A DNA stretch of 64,000 nucleotides from assembly GCF_024298925.1 (NCBI RefSeq), contig NZ_CP101283.1, forward strand, positions 744,001 through 808,000, read 5' to 3'. Below, one piece after another: positions 16,215-25,237 of the stretch. Under the pieces are notes generated by a model. That model worked only from the letters and a program-made list of their open reading frames with translations. It ran no database searches and was not told the DNA's origin. Position numbers and translations under genes: made by a program. The stretch is from Phenylobacterium sp. LH3H17. Lineage in GTDB: Bacteria > Pseudomonadota > Alphaproteobacteria > Caulobacterales > Caulobacteraceae. Numbering within the stretch: the stretch's first letter is position 1; every line of letters starts with the position of its first letter.

Positions 16215-18451
16215 GTGGTCTTCAGCGCCGCCAGCACCGCATCGGGTCTTATGGGCAGGTGGCGAACCCTGGCGCCGACGGCGGCGAAGATGGCGTTGCC
16301 GATGGCCGGACCGACCACGGTGGTGGCCGGTTCGCCCAGTCCGACCGGGGGCTCCGCGCTCTCCACGAAGTCGATGTGCAACTCGGGCACGTCGGCCATG
16401 CGCAGCGGGGTGTAGCTGTCGAGATTGGTCTCGGCGATCTGGCCGTTGGTAAAGGTCGCGCCTTCGAACAGGGCCAGGCTCATGCCCCAGAGCGCGGCGC
16501 CCTCCATCTGGGCCAGCGCCCCGTCGGGATGGACGATGGCCCCGGCGTCGACGGCCAGGTGCAGGCTCTCGACCTTGACCTCGCCGCTCTTGCGGTCGAC
16601 CCGCACCCGGGCGGCGCAGGCGATCCAGGTGGGCATGTCGCGTTCCTGGCCGAATGTGGTGGCCAGGCCGATGCCGGTGTCCTTGGGCAGCTTGCCGCCA
16701 TAGCCGGCGCTCTTGGCGACGCGGGCCAGGACCGCGGCCTGGCGCCTGGCGCCGCCGACCGCGCTGGGCGGGCCTCCGGCGTTGCGGCCGGCGCCGTCCA
16801 GCAGCTTCAGCCGGAAGGCCAGGGGATCGGTCTTCTGGGCGTGGGCGGCCTCGTCCATGAAGCTTTCAACCGCCCAATTGGTCCAGCCGGGCCCGACGGA
16901 GCGCAGCCAGCCGGGCCGGAAGGCGCGGTTGGCCAGGTCGTTGGAGACCGCCCGCACCCGGTGCGCGCCCACCGTGTACCAATGGTTGGCGCCGCTGATC
17001 GCGAAGGGGTCGTACGCCACGCCGTCGACGCCCTTGGGCATGAAGAAGGGCGCCATGACCAGGGTGGGCCAGCCGGCGCAGGCGTGGTGTTCCATGGCGC
17101 TCACCGCGCCGCCGTCGCCGAAGGCCATGCGGACCTTCTGAACGCTCGGGGAACGGAAGGAATCGAACAGGGTGTCGTCGGCGCGGGTGAAGACCAGCTT
17201 GACCGGCTTGCCCAGCGCCTTGGCGGCCAAGGCCGCGGGCACCGCATAGTCGCCATTCAGCCGCCGCCCGAAGCCGCCGCCCAGCAGGTAGGTGCGCATG
17301 ACGATCTTGTCCTCGGGCCGGCCCAGGGCCTTGGCGAGGGTCGGCAGAATCAGCGACTGCCACTGGTTTCCGGTATGGATCTCGAAGACACCGTCCTTCT
17401 CGAAGGCGAGCGCGTTGAGTGGCTCCATCTGGAAGTGGATGGCGCTGGCGGTGGTGTAGGTCGCCTCCAGGGTCGACCTGGCCGTGCCGAACGCGGCGTC
17501 GACGCCGTCGTCGTTCAGGACCATGGCGCCAGCCTTGGGGTCGGCGATCAGCCTGGCGGCGTGGGCCTGGAGGTCGGCCTCCGAGACCTTGGCCGTGTCG
17601 CCCGACGTCCAGGTCACCTTGACCAGTTCGGCGGCCCGGTCGGCGGCGACGAAGCTGTCGGCCACGACCACCACCCAGCCGGGGACCGTGGCGGAGGGAT
17701 CGTCGAGGGTCAGGCTCCGCAGATAGCCGGGGACGGCCTTGGCGGCGCTGTCGTCCACCGAGACCACCTTGGACTCGTTGCGGGTCGGCGGGATCTTGGG
17801 CCGGGCGTAGACCATGCCGGGGACCTTGGCGTCGAGGCCGTAGAGGCCCTTGCCGTTGGTCTTGTCGGGGATGTCGCGGGCCTGGGTCTCGCGCCCGATC
17901 AGCCGCCGTTCCGAGGGCGGCTTGATCGGCATGGCCTTCAGTTCGGCCTCGGTGAAGGACGCCTTGAGCCCGCCCTTGGCGACGATGTCGCCGTAGGAGA
18001 CCGACTTGCCGCCGGCGCTGACCACGCCCTTGCGGGCGACGCAGGCCTTGGGGTCGGCGCCCATCAGCCTGGCGCCGGCCTCGACGAGGGCGATGCGGCC
18101 GGCGGCGCCGGCCTGGCTCATCAGGGGATAGCTCTGCCAGACCGACCAGGAGCCGCCGGTGACCATGTAGCCCCACTTGGGGTCGCTATCGACGCTGACG
18201 ATCCGGACCATGTCCCAATCGGCCTCGAGTTCGTCGGCGACGATGCGGGCGATGGCGGTGCCCACGTGCTGGCCCATCTCGGCGCGGATGACATTGACGG
18301 TGACGATCCCCTGGGGGTCGATGGAATACCAGACGGTCGGCTCGAAGCCGGCCTCGGCGGCGGCGCCCGGCGCGACGAAGCCGAACATGGCGCCGGCGGC
18401 GGTGGCGGCGATCATGAAGCCGCGGCGAGAGGGGGCGAGGAGCTGGTTCAT
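16211..18451 (-). CDS. Molybdopterin-binding large subunit of a periplasmic aldehyde/isoquinoline-type oxidoreductase
   Basis: This 746-residue protein belongs to the xanthine dehydrogenase/aldehyde oxidase family, closest in layout to IorB-type isoquinoline 1-oxidoreductase. It begins with a twin-arginine signal ([18 protein letters not shown]), so the folded, cofactor-loaded enzyme is exported. The Moco-binding segments are [36 protein letters not shown] and the C-terminal [20 protein letters not shown], in which Glu707 is the expected catalytic base. The ATG at 18451 overlaps the stop of the 2Fe-2S subunit (ATGA). A cytochrome c subunit, often found with such pairs, is not present nearby. 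The natural substrate is unknown. Confidence 0.9.
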   Translation of the reverse strand: MNQLLAPSRRGFMIAATAAGAMFGFVAPGAAAEAGFEPTVWYSIDPQGIVTVNVIRAEMGQHVGTAIARIVADELEADWDMVRIVSVDSDPKWGYMVTGGSWSVWQSYPLMSQAGAAGRIALVEAGARLMGADPKACVARKGVVSAGGKSVSYGDIVAKGGLKASFTEAELKAMPIKPPSERRLIGRETQARDIPDKTNGKGLYGLDAKVPGMVYARPKIPPTRNESKVVSVDDSAAKAVPGYLRSLTLDDPSATVPGWVVVVADSFVAADRAAELVKVTWTSGDTAKVSEADLQAHAARLIADPKAGAMVLNDDGVDAAFGTARSTLEATYTTASAIHFQMEPLNALAFEKDGVFEIHTGNQWQSLILPTLAKALGRPEDKIVMRTYLLGGGFGRRLNGDYAVPAALAAKALGKPVKLVFTRADDTLFDSFRSPSVQKVRMAFGDGGAVSAMEHHACAGWPTLVMAPFFMPKGVDGVAYDPFAISGANHWYTVGAHRVRAVSNDLANRAFRPGWLRSVGPGWTNWAVESFMDEAAHAQKTDPLAFRLKLLDGAGRNAGGPPSAVGGARRQAAVLARVAKSAGYGGKLPKDTGIGLATTFGQERDMPTWIACAARVRVDRKSGEVKVESLHLAVDAGAIVHPDGALAQMEGAALWGMSLALFEGATFTNGQIAETNLDSYTPLRMADVPELHIDFVESAEPPVGLGEPATTVVGPAIGNAIFAAVGARVRHLPIRPDAVLAALKTT

Positions 18452-18909
18452 GCGCGGGCTCCCGACTTGGCGGCCAGCTTGATGGCCTTCTTGATGCGGG
18501 CGTAGGCCATGCAGCGGCAGAGATTGCCGTTCATGGCCGCGTCGATCTCGGCGTCGGTGGGCTTCGGCGTGGCGGCCAGTAGCGCGGCGGCCTGCATGAT
18601 CTGGCCCGACTGGCAGTAGCCGCACTGGGGCGCCTGGGCCGCGATCCACGCGGTTTGCAGCGGGTGGGCGCCCTTGGGATCGAGGCCCTCGATGGTGACG
18701 ACCTTGGCGCCGGCCACGGCGCTCACCGGGATGACGCAGGACCTGACCGCCTGGCCATCGACGTGGACCGTGCAGGCCCCGCAGGCGCCGATCCCGCAGC
18801 CGAACTTCGTGCCCGTCAGCCCCAGGTCGTCGCGGATCGCCCAGAGCAGCGGCGCGTCGTCCGGGCCTGAACTCGTGACCGTCCGGCCGTTCAGTTGGAA
18901 CGTCGCCAT
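18448..18909 (-). CDS. 2Fe-2S small subunit of the molybdenum hydroxylase
   Basis: This 153-residue protein is the electron-transfer subunit, IorA/CoxS-like. The N-terminal plant-ferredoxin cluster uses Cys38, Cys43, Cys46 and Cys58 ([15 protein letters not shown] ... SC). The C-terminal helical cluster uses Cys96, Cys99, Cys131 and Cys133 (QCGYCQSG ... NLCRC). It has no signal peptide and should be exported bound to the Tat-targeted large subunit encoded directly downstream, with which it overlaps by four bases. The pair has the gene order of most periplasmic members of this family. Confidence 0.93.
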   Translation of the reverse strand: MATFQLNGRTVTSSGPDDAPLLWAIRDDLGLTGTKFGCGIGACGACTVHVDGQAVRSCVIPVSAVAGAKVVTIEGLDPKGAHPLQTAWIAAQAPQCGYCQSGQIMQAAALLAATPKPTDAEIDAAMNGNLCRCMAYARIKKAIKLAAKSGARA

Positions 18910-19009
18910 GGCCGCACTCCCCAGGTTCCTTTCCGTAGGCTGCGCCCTTTTTCGAACCGCTGTCCAGACGCATCGGTGGAGCTTTCGCGCCTATTCCCGC
19001 GTTGGGTCG

Positions 19010-20797
19010 ATGGGCCTAAACCGGGGCGACGCAGCCGGGAGCGAAATCTTGCGCCAGCCGATCCTGAAGCCCCGCTCCGATGGGCTGATCGAGAGCGACC
19101 AGGCGGTGACCCTGCCGATCATGGCCCCGCGCCTGCAGGGAGAGCTCCATGCCGAGGGCTGGGCCGACTTGGCCCTGTGGGGTGAGGGCGATCTGGGGCG
19201 GCTGCGGTTCTCGGCCCTGGAAGGGCCCTATGTCTACTTCCCCAATGGCCTCACCGATGCGGGCGCCGGAGGGGTGTTCGCCGCCCAGGAGGCGCCGGTG
19301 ATGGTGATCCGCGGCGCGACCTACCGCGGGTTCACGCCGTCCAAGCGCTGCGCCAACTGGGACCGCAGCACCCATCCCAAGGCCCGGGTCCGGCGCGAGA
19401 AGACCCGTCGGCGGATCGACCTGCAGTGGGCGGTCGTGCTGATCGAGCAGCGCGGCGAGGACCTGGTGGTCTCAAGCGGCGCCGACCTCGCCGAGGCGGA
19501 CCGGGCGCTGCACTTCTCCGTCGACACCATCGTCGGCGAGGCCCTGGCCTATGCGGCCCACTGCGACCGTATGCCGGAAGCCGACCCGGTGATGCGCAGC
19601 ATGGTCATGCAGGGGACCCACGCGGGACTGTCCAGTGTGCGGCGCGACGAGCGCGGACGGTTCGACGGCCTGGCGGCGGGCCTGCACTATTCGGCCCCGG
19701 CCCGGACCTACTACCGCGACGGCTACTGGACCCTGCAGCTGCTGCTGGGCCTGGCCCCCAGCATCGTCCACGAGGAGATCGAGATCCTGGCCTCGGGCCT
19801 GCAGCCCGACGGCGAGGCCCCCTCCGGGGTGATCGTGTCCGGGACGGAGCAGGCCCGGGCCTGGGAGGAACTGCGCACCACCGCCTTCGGCATGGACTGG
19901 ATCCACACCCGGTCCATCGACTGGTGGAGCGACCATTTCGACAGCCCGCTCTTCTTCGTCCTGGCGATCGGCGACTATGTGCGCACCACCGGCGACCTGG
20001 AGCCGGCCGAGCGTCACTGGCCGCTGGTGAAGGCGGTGTTCGACCGCTATCGCGAGCTCTCCGAGATGGGGTTGCCGGTGAAGCCGCGCCACGAGCGCGA
20101 CTGGGCCGACAATGTCTATCGCGGAGGGTTCGTGGCCTATGACCTGGGCCTGTGGGTGGGCGTGCTGGACGTGATCGTCAAGCTCGGGGCCAAGCTCGAC
20201 CCGGCGCTCGGCAAGACCGCCAAGGCCCTGGCGGTCGAGACGCGGGCGGCCCTGGAGACCCACCTGTGGCGCGGCCAGATTTGGCCTGCCGACTATCACG
20301 CGCCCGAGGGTCTGGCCGAGGTGGAGCCGACCCTGGAGGACCACCTCACCCTCGATAGCCTGACCCTGCTGCGCTACGACGCGGTCTCCGAGGCGCGGGC
20401 GCTGCAGGTGCTGGAGGCGGTGCGCCGCCGGCTGGAGACCCGCCACAACCAGGACCAGGGCTTCGGCGACTGGGGCATGATGTGCGCCTATCCGCCCTTC
20501 AAGCACCGGGCCGACGTGCGTTCGAAATCGGCCTTCGCCTTCCGGTACCACAACGGCTCGGACTGGCCGTGGCTGGATGGGGTCTATGCCGAGGAGCGGC
20601 TGCGGCGCGGGCTGCCGGGATGGCGCTATCCGCTGGTCGCCTGGTGGGAGCACTGCCTGAAAGAGGGCTGGCTGGGGGCGGTGGAATACTTCTCGCCGCC
20701 GTGGGGCCGCGGCTCGCTGCTGCAGGGCTGGTCGGGTCTCCCGGCCGCCGTGGCGCTGAAGCACCGGGAAACCGTGCTGGCCGGCGACCCCGACTAG
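19010..20797 (+). CDS. Six-hairpin glycosidase-like protein
   Basis: This protein of about 595 residues looks like an (alpha/alpha)6-barrel glycosidase of the GH15/GH37/GH63 type. It has an N-terminal beta-rich domain (about residues 25-160), then repeated helical hairpins with YYRDGYWTLQLLLGL, DWWSDHFDSPLFFVLAIGDYVRTTGDL, HERDWADNVYRGGFVAYDLGLWVGVL and YHNGSDWPWLDGVYAE, where paired acidic and Trp residues would line the active site. No signal peptide is visible, so it is probably cytoplasmic and may act on a trehalose- or glucosylglycerate-like sugar; that is inference. The start is uncertain: the ATG at 19010 has no clear ribosome site, while a TTG at 19049 has GGGAGC upstream. It overlaps the convergent serine hydrolase by four bases. 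Confidence 0.65.
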   Translation: MGLNRGDAAGSEILRQPILKPRSDGLIESDQAVTLPIMAPRLQGELHAEGWADLALWGEGDLGRLRFSALEGPYVYFPNGLTDAGAGGVFAAQEAPVMVIRGATYRGFTPSKRCANWDRSTHPKARVRREKTRRRIDLQWAVVLIEQRGEDLVVSSGADLAEADRALHFSVDTIVGEALAYAAHCDRMPEADPVMRSMVMQGTHAGLSSVRRDERGRFDGLAAGLHYSAPARTYYRDGYWTLQLLLGLAPSIVHEEIEILASGLQPDGEAPSGVIVSGTEQARAWEELRTTAFGMDWIHTRSIDWWSDHFDSPLFFVLAIGDYVRTTGDLEPAERHWPLVKAVFDRYRELSEMGLPVKPRHERDWADNVYRGGFVAYDLGLWVGVLDVIVKLGAKLDPALGKTAKALAVETRAALETHLWRGQIWPADYHAPEGLAEVEPTLEDHLTLDSLTLLRYDAVSEARALQVLEAVRRRLETRHNQDQGFGDWGMMCAYPPFKHRADVRSKSAFAFRYHNGSDWPWLDGVYAEERLRRGLPGWRYPLVAWWEHCLKEGWLGAVEYFSPPWGRGSLLQGWSGLPAAVALKHRETVLAGDPD

Positions 20798-21819
20798 CGG
20801 AAGCAGCCCACAGCCTCTCCGACCCAGGCCTTCAGCGCGTCCTTCCTGGCCAACGGCGTCGCGCCATGGCGGACCAGGATCAGGTCGAGGTCCGGGACCA
20901 GCACCGTATACTGGCCGTCATAGCCGTTGGCGGAAAACGAACCGGGGCCGCCGACGTCCAGCCACCAGTGGGCGCCGTAGCGGTTCTCTTCGCCCGGCTG
21001 CTGGTAGGTCGGAGTCCGAGCGTAATCGACCCATCCCTCCGGCAGCAGCCGGCGGCCGTCCCAGATTCCGTCGCGGAGATAGAGCAGGCCGAAGCGGGCG
21101 AAGTCTCGCGCCGTGGCGAAGCAATAGGACGATCCGATGAAGGTGCCGGCGCCGTCGAACTTGGGGATGGGGCTCTTCATGCCCAGGGGGTCGAACAATG
21201 CTCGGCGCATGAAGGCGTGGAAGTCCTCGCCCGTGGCGCCGATCGCGCGTGCGACGATGCGCGAGACGATGTTGGTCGTGCCGCTGGCGTAGGACCAGAA
21301 TGTCCCGGGCGGATGTTCCAGCGGCATGGAGGCTGCGAAGTGGGCCATGTCGGGACGTCCGCTCCGCTGGAGCATCTCGATCACGTCGGAGGGGTGCTCG
21401 GGCACGTAGTCCTCCACGAACCTCAGCCCGCTGGACATGCGCAGGAGCTGGTCGAGAGTGATGGCGCCGCGCGGGTCGCCGGGCTCGCGCCATTCGGGAA
21501 CGTCGGCGGGGGCGTGGAGGTCGAGCCGTCCCTCGCCCACCAGAATGCCCACCAGGGCCTGGGTGATGCTCTTGGCCTTGGACCAGGACGGATAGGTGTG
21601 GTCGGGACCGTGGCTCGGACCGTAGCGCTCGAAGACCAGCCGCCCGCCCTGGACGATGGCCAGGGCGTGGGTCTCGCCCATGGCGTCGGTGTCGAAGGCC
21701 TGGGCGAGCAGGGCGTGGAACCGGGCGCTGTCGAGCGAGGCGGGCGCTTCCCCCCGCGGCCAGGCCTCGGTGGGCCAGGGAACATCGGCGGGCTGGGCGG
21801 GCAGGGGCATGAGGCTCAT
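20794..21819 (-). CDS. Class C beta-lactamase-fold serine hydrolase
   Basis: This 341-residue protein has the penicillin-recognising serine hydrolase fold of the beta-lactamase class C/esterase EstB family. The SxxK nucleophile motif is in YPSWSKAKSITQALVG, the tyrosine motif is FWSYASGTTN, and LLRMSSGLRF and GLLYLRDGIWDGRRLLPEGWV are typical of the family. The third motif near the C-terminus is weak (NGYDGQYTVLVP). No signal peptide is evident, which argues against a true periplasmic beta-lactamase and for an esterase or peptidase. It lies 31 bases downstream of the MFS gene on the same strand, so the two may be co-transcribed. Confidence 0.82.
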   Translation of the reverse strand: MSLMPLPAQPADVPWPTEAWPRGEAPASLDSARFHALLAQAFDTDAMGETHALAIVQGGRLVFERYGPSHGPDHTYPSWSKAKSITQALVGILVGEGRLDLHAPADVPEWREPGDPRGAITLDQLLRMSSGLRFVEDYVPEHPSDVIEMLQRSGRPDMAHFAASMPLEHPPGTFWSYASGTTNIVSRIVARAIGATGEDFHAFMRRALFDPLGMKSPIPKFDGAGTFIGSSYCFATARDFARFGLLYLRDGIWDGRRLLPEGWVDYARTPTYQQPGEENRYGAHWWLDVGGPGSFSANGYDGQYTVLVPDLDLILVRHGATPLARKDALKAWVGEAVGCFR

Positions 21820-21850
21820 GGCGCTAAGGTGGCTCCTGGCCGGACGATTG

Positions 21851-23029
21851 TCATCCCGGACGCACCCGGCCGGCGGTGAGGAACCAGAACGCCGCCCCGG
21901 CGAGGGCCAGAACCAAGGCCGAGAGCGTGATCGCCGGGCCGCCGAGCCGGGTCAGCATCAGGCCGCCATTGGCCCCGCCCAGGGCCTGGCCGAGGGAGAC
22001 CGCCGAGCCATTGATCGCCAGGGCGAGGACCGCTGCGCTGGGCAGGGTCTCCACCAGCCGGCTCTGAATCACGGGCATGATCGAGAACAGCGACGTCGCC
22101 GTGACCAGTATGGCCAGGCAGACCACCGTATTGGTGGCGAGCCCCGGTGGGGCCCCGCCGGAGAGCTCCAGCGTGTGGAGACCCGCGCCGCAGGCCAGGG
22201 TCAGGAAGGCCAGGCCCACCGAGAGCCCACCCTTGCCCCGGTCGGCGCTGCGGCCCCCCAGCCAGAGACCCAGGAAGCTGCCCACGCCGATCATCAACTG
22301 GAAGGCCCCGACGCCGGCGCCCGTGACGCCGGTCTGCAGGCGGATGATCGGGGCCAGATAGGTATTGATGGTCATGTTGGCGCCGAAGGCCAGGAAAGCG
22401 GCGGTCCACAGCGGCAGGGCCGCGGCGATGGCGAGCTTGCCGCCCTTGATCGGCGCCGGCGGCGTGACGCGCGGGGTGAACAGGGCCACGGCGGCGAAGG
22501 CGACCAGCGCCAGGAAGGCCGACAGCAGGAAGGTGGCGCGCCAGCCGAACGCCGAGCCCACGACGCTGCCCATCGGGATGCCCAACAGGAAGGCGATGGT
22601 CATGCCGCCGGTGACCGTGGCCATGGCGGATCCCCGTTTCTCCGGCGGGACGAGGCTCGCGGCCATGGTCGCCGCGCCCGGCCCGGCGAGGGCCGCGACG
22701 CCGCCCAGCACGGCGCGCAGGCCCATGAGCTGGCTGAAGTTCGCCGCGAAGCTGCAGAGCAGGCTGAAGACGATTGAGGCGGCCAGGGCGAGCAACAGGA
22801 TCGACTTGCGCTCCCGACGCCCCAGCATCATGGCCAGAGGCGGCCCGGCCAGGGCCGCGGTCAGCACATAGACTGTCTGCAGCTGGCCCACCGTACCGGT
22901 GGCGACACCCAGGTCGGCGGCCATGGGTTCCAGCACGCCGGCGAAAATGAAGGCGCTGGATCCGAAGGAGAATGTTGAAAGGGCTAAAATAAAAACGCGT
23001 GGGTCCATGCCGCGAAGCTTCGACGCCAA
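21851..23029 (-). CDS. MFS transporter, AraJ/DHA1-like drug efflux type
   Basis: This 392-residue inner-membrane protein has 12 hydrophobic segments in two halves. The N-terminal half has LGVATGTVGQLQTVYVLTAALAGPPLAMMLGRRERKSIL, carrying the loop 2-3 signature, and RAVLGGVAALAGPGAATMAASLVPPEKRG, which are typical of the AraJ/DHA1 group. It probably exports a small molecule using the proton gradient. An alternative start at the internal Met eight codons in (MDPRVF) is possible. It lies 146 bases downstream of the avidin gene on the same strand; whether they share a transcript is not clear. Confidence 0.87.
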   Translation of the reverse strand: MASKLRGMDPRVFILALSTFSFGSSAFIFAGVLEPMAADLGVATGTVGQLQTVYVLTAALAGPPLAMMLGRRERKSILLLALAASIVFSLLCSFAANFSQLMGLRAVLGGVAALAGPGAATMAASLVPPEKRGSAMATVTGGMTIAFLLGIPMGSVVGSAFGWRATFLLSAFLALVAFAAVALFTPRVTPPAPIKGGKLAIAAALPLWTAAFLAFGANMTINTYLAPIIRLQTGVTGAGVGAFQLMIGVGSFLGLWLGGRSADRGKGGLSVGLAFLTLACGAGLHTLELSGGAPPGLATNTVVCLAILVTATSLFSIMPVIQSRLVETLPSAAVLALAINGSAVSLGQALGGANGGLMLTRLGGPAITLSALVLALAGAAFWFLTAGRVRPG

Positions 23030-23175
23030 ACCCGGCGAAGTCGACTGAGTTCTTCTGATCGGTATGTCAGGAAAGACTTCCGGACGCCTTCAGGGCGTTC
23101 GCGAGATCCGCGCCCACGCGCGCATCGATGATGATGTTCACCGTCATGCGACCCCGAACGCGGACGCTTCGGCGG

Positions 23176-23574
23176 CTAGGGCCGGGTGAAAGTGTCGGCG
23201 CCCGCGAATGTGGACTGCCAGATCGCGGCGTCTTCCGCCGGCCCCTCGGCGATATCCATGACGAGATGCCACAGGGTTACGATAGTCTCGGTTCCGCCCT
23301 CCTCCACCATCTGGCCGGTCCAGCTTGTGAGGGATGCCGTCGTATCCCAGTTGACCACAATAGCGATCAGATCACGGTCGACGTACCCCGTGATCTCACC
23401 CTCGACCGTGGATCCGCCACTGCTGACCAAGCTCTTATACCGGCCGGTGACCTTCTGACCGGTGATGACGAGATCCATCTCAGAGTTCAGCTGGTTCTTC
23501 CACTTCCCCGAGAAATCGACGGTCGGCGCGCCCGCGGTGGGCGCGGCCATGGCCATGAGGTTCACTGTCGGCAT
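23176..23574 (-). CDS. Bacterial avidin (biotin-binding protein)
   Basis: This 132-residue protein aligns over its full length with streptavidin. The biotin contacts by streptavidin numbering are nearly all present: Asn23 (Asn27 here, in WKNQLNS), Ser27 (Ser31), Tyr43 and Ser45 (Tyr46 and Ser48, in GRYKS), Trp79 (Trp76), Ser88, Thr90 and Trp92 (SLTSW at 81-85), Trp108 (Trp102), Trp120 (Trp119, in AIWQST) and Asp128 (Asp127, in AGADTF). Only Asn49 is replaced, by Ser. Trp120 and the absence of cysteines favour a tetramer over rhizavidin-type dimers. No signal peptide is seen: the protein begins MPTVNLMAMAAPTAG, the ATG has a GGAG site, and an in-frame TGA lies 12 codons upstream. Base composition is noticeably lower in G+C than the neighbours (about 55% in one row counted), suggesting transfer. 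Confidence 0.9.
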   Translation of the reverse strand: MPTVNLMAMAAPTAGAPTVDFSGKWKNQLNSEMDLVITGQKVTGRYKSLVSSGGSTVEGEITGYVDRDLIAIVVNWDTTASLTSWTGQMVEEGGTETIVTLWHLVMDIAEGPAEDAAIWQSTFAGADTFTRP

Positions 23575-23709
23575 TGGAGTCTCCCGCTTAGAGGGTGGAA
23601 ATCTAACTCAATCGCGAGGCGGGAGTCTCGCCCTATGAGAGCCTGCCTATGATCCACCCGGATCCACTCCTAGAACCTGGAGCTACCGAGGCGCCGGGAT
23701 GGGCAGGCC

Positions 23710-25089
23710 TCAGCACTCGACCAGATTGACGGCCAGGCCGCCCAGCGAGGTCTCCTTGTAGATCTCGCTCATGTCCTGGCCCGTCCGCTTCATGGTGGCG
23801 ATCACCTTGTCGAGGGAGACGGTGTGCTGGCCGTCGCCGAGCAGGGCCAGGCGCGAGGCGTCGATGGCCTTCACCGCGCCCATCGCGTTGCGCTCGATGC
23901 AGGGAATCTGGACCAGGCCGCCGATGGGATCGCAGGTGAGGCCAAGATTGTGCTCCATGCCGATCTCGGCGGCGTTCTCGATCTGGGCGTTGGAGCCGCC
24001 GAGCGCCGCGGTGAGGCCCGCGGCGGCCATGGAGCAGGCCACGCCGACCTCGCCCTGGCAGCCGACTTCGGCCCCGGAGATCGAGGCGTTCTGCTTGTAG
24101 AGGGCGCCGATGGCCGCGGCGGTCAGCAGGAAGGTGCGGCGGCCCTCGGTCAAGCCCCGGTAGAAGCGGTCGTAGTAGCGCAGCACCGCAGGCAGCAGGC
24201 CCGCCGCGCCGTTGGTGGGAGCGGTGACAACCCGGCCGCCGGAAGCGTTCTCCTCGTTGACCGCGAGCGCCCAGAGGTTGACCCAGTCCAGGGGGGCCAG
24301 CGGGTCGGAGATGTTGCGCTCCACCTTGGCCATCAGGTCGTTGCGGATCTGGCTGGCGCGGCGGCGGACCTTCAGCCCGCCGGGCAGGCAGCCCTCCTGG
24401 CGCACGCCGCGCTCGATGCAGGCCTCCATGGCGTTGAAGATGGCGTCGAGGCCGTCATTGACCTCGTCGGGCGAGCGAGTGGCGGTCTCGTTGGCGAACA
24501 TCAGCTCGGCGATGGTCAGGCCGGCGCGCTGCGCCTGCTGCAACAGCTCCGCGCCCGAACCGAAGGGATAGGGTACGGCCACGGCACGGGCCGGCGAGAC
24601 GTTGGCGGCGATCTCGTCCTCGTCCAGCACGAAGCCGCCGCCGATCGAGAAATAGGTGCGCTCGAGGCTCAGGGCGCCGTCGGCGGCGAAGGCGCGGAAG
24701 GCGACCGCGTTGGGGTGTTGCGGCAGGCGGGTGCGTCCGGCCCAGACCAGGTCGTGGGCCTCGTCGAAGCCGATCTCCGGGCCCGCCTCGCCCAGCCTCA
24801 GCCGGCCGGTGGCGCGGATCGTCTCGAGGGCGGCGTCGGCGGCGTCGGGATCGATAATGGCGGGGAGGAAGCCGGCCAGGCCCAGGATCACCGCCCGGTC
24901 GGTGGCGTGCCCTTTGCCGGTCAGGGCCAGGGAGGCGTAGAGCGTGACCTCCACCCGGCCGACGCCCGCCAGCAGGCCCTGTTCCGCCAGCCGCGCCGTA
25001 AACCGCGCCCCGGCGGTCATCGGTCCCATGGTGTGTGAACTGGACGGCCCCACGCCCAGCTTGAACAGGTCGAACGCGCTCGTGGTCAT
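23710..25089 (-). CDS. sdaA: L-serine ammonia-lyase (single-chain)
   Basis: This 459-residue cytoplasmic enzyme is the fused, single-chain form of iron-sulfur L-serine deaminase, converting L-serine to pyruvate and ammonia. The beta domain begins [22 protein letters not shown], the signature of the family. The catalytic alpha domain has [42 protein letters not shown] and [27 protein letters not shown], whose cysteines hold the 4Fe-4S cluster. It is divergent from the DSD1-family gene at 25238 with about 150 bases between them, and both act on hydroxy-amino acids. Confidence 0.95.
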   Translation of the reverse strand: MTTSAFDLFKLGVGPSSSHTMGPMTAGARFTARLAEQGLLAGVGRVEVTLYASLALTGKGHATDRAVILGLAGFLPAIIDPDAADAALETIRATGRLRLGEAGPEIGFDEAHDLVWAGRTRLPQHPNAVAFRAFAADGALSLERTYFSIGGGFVLDEDEIAANVSPARAVAVPYPFGSGAELLQQAQRAGLTIAELMFANETATRSPDEVNDGLDAIFNAMEACIERGVRQEGCLPGGLKVRRRASQIRNDLMAKVERNISDPLAPLDWVNLWALAVNEENASGGRVVTAPTNGAAGLLPAVLRYYDRFYRGLTEGRRTFLLTAAAIGALYKQNASISGAEVGCQGEVGVACSMAAAGLTAALGGSNAQIENAAEIGMEHNLGLTCDPIGGLVQIPCIERNAMGAVKAIDASRLALLGDGQHTVSLDKVIATMKRTGQDMSEIYKETSLGGLAVNLVEC

Positions 25090-25237
25090 GGGCGATGTTG
25101 GTACGTCATTGCGCGAACCGCGCCAAGGCGGGGTTGGAATATCCCCTCGGCCGCCGGATCGGCAGCCCGCAGTAGCGCCGGAACGGAAAACCCATCATCA
25201 CATGGCGTCCGCCCACGCCTAGCCGAGAGACACCCCA

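Noticed and set aside
16259..18505. Long plus-strand open frame opposite the molybdenum hydroxylase genes
   Set aside because: Antisense shadow; the minus strand has all cofactor-binding motifs.
20794..21819. Calling the serine hydrolase an antibiotic-resistance beta-lactamase
   Set aside because: It has SxxK and a Tyr motif but no signal peptide and a weak third motif, which fits an esterase-type member of the fold better.
23067..23147. 26-codon minus-strand frame between the avidin and MFS genes
   Set aside because: Too short and no ribosome site; the translation (MTVNIIIDARVG...) resembles nothing I know. It could be the tail of a decayed gene.
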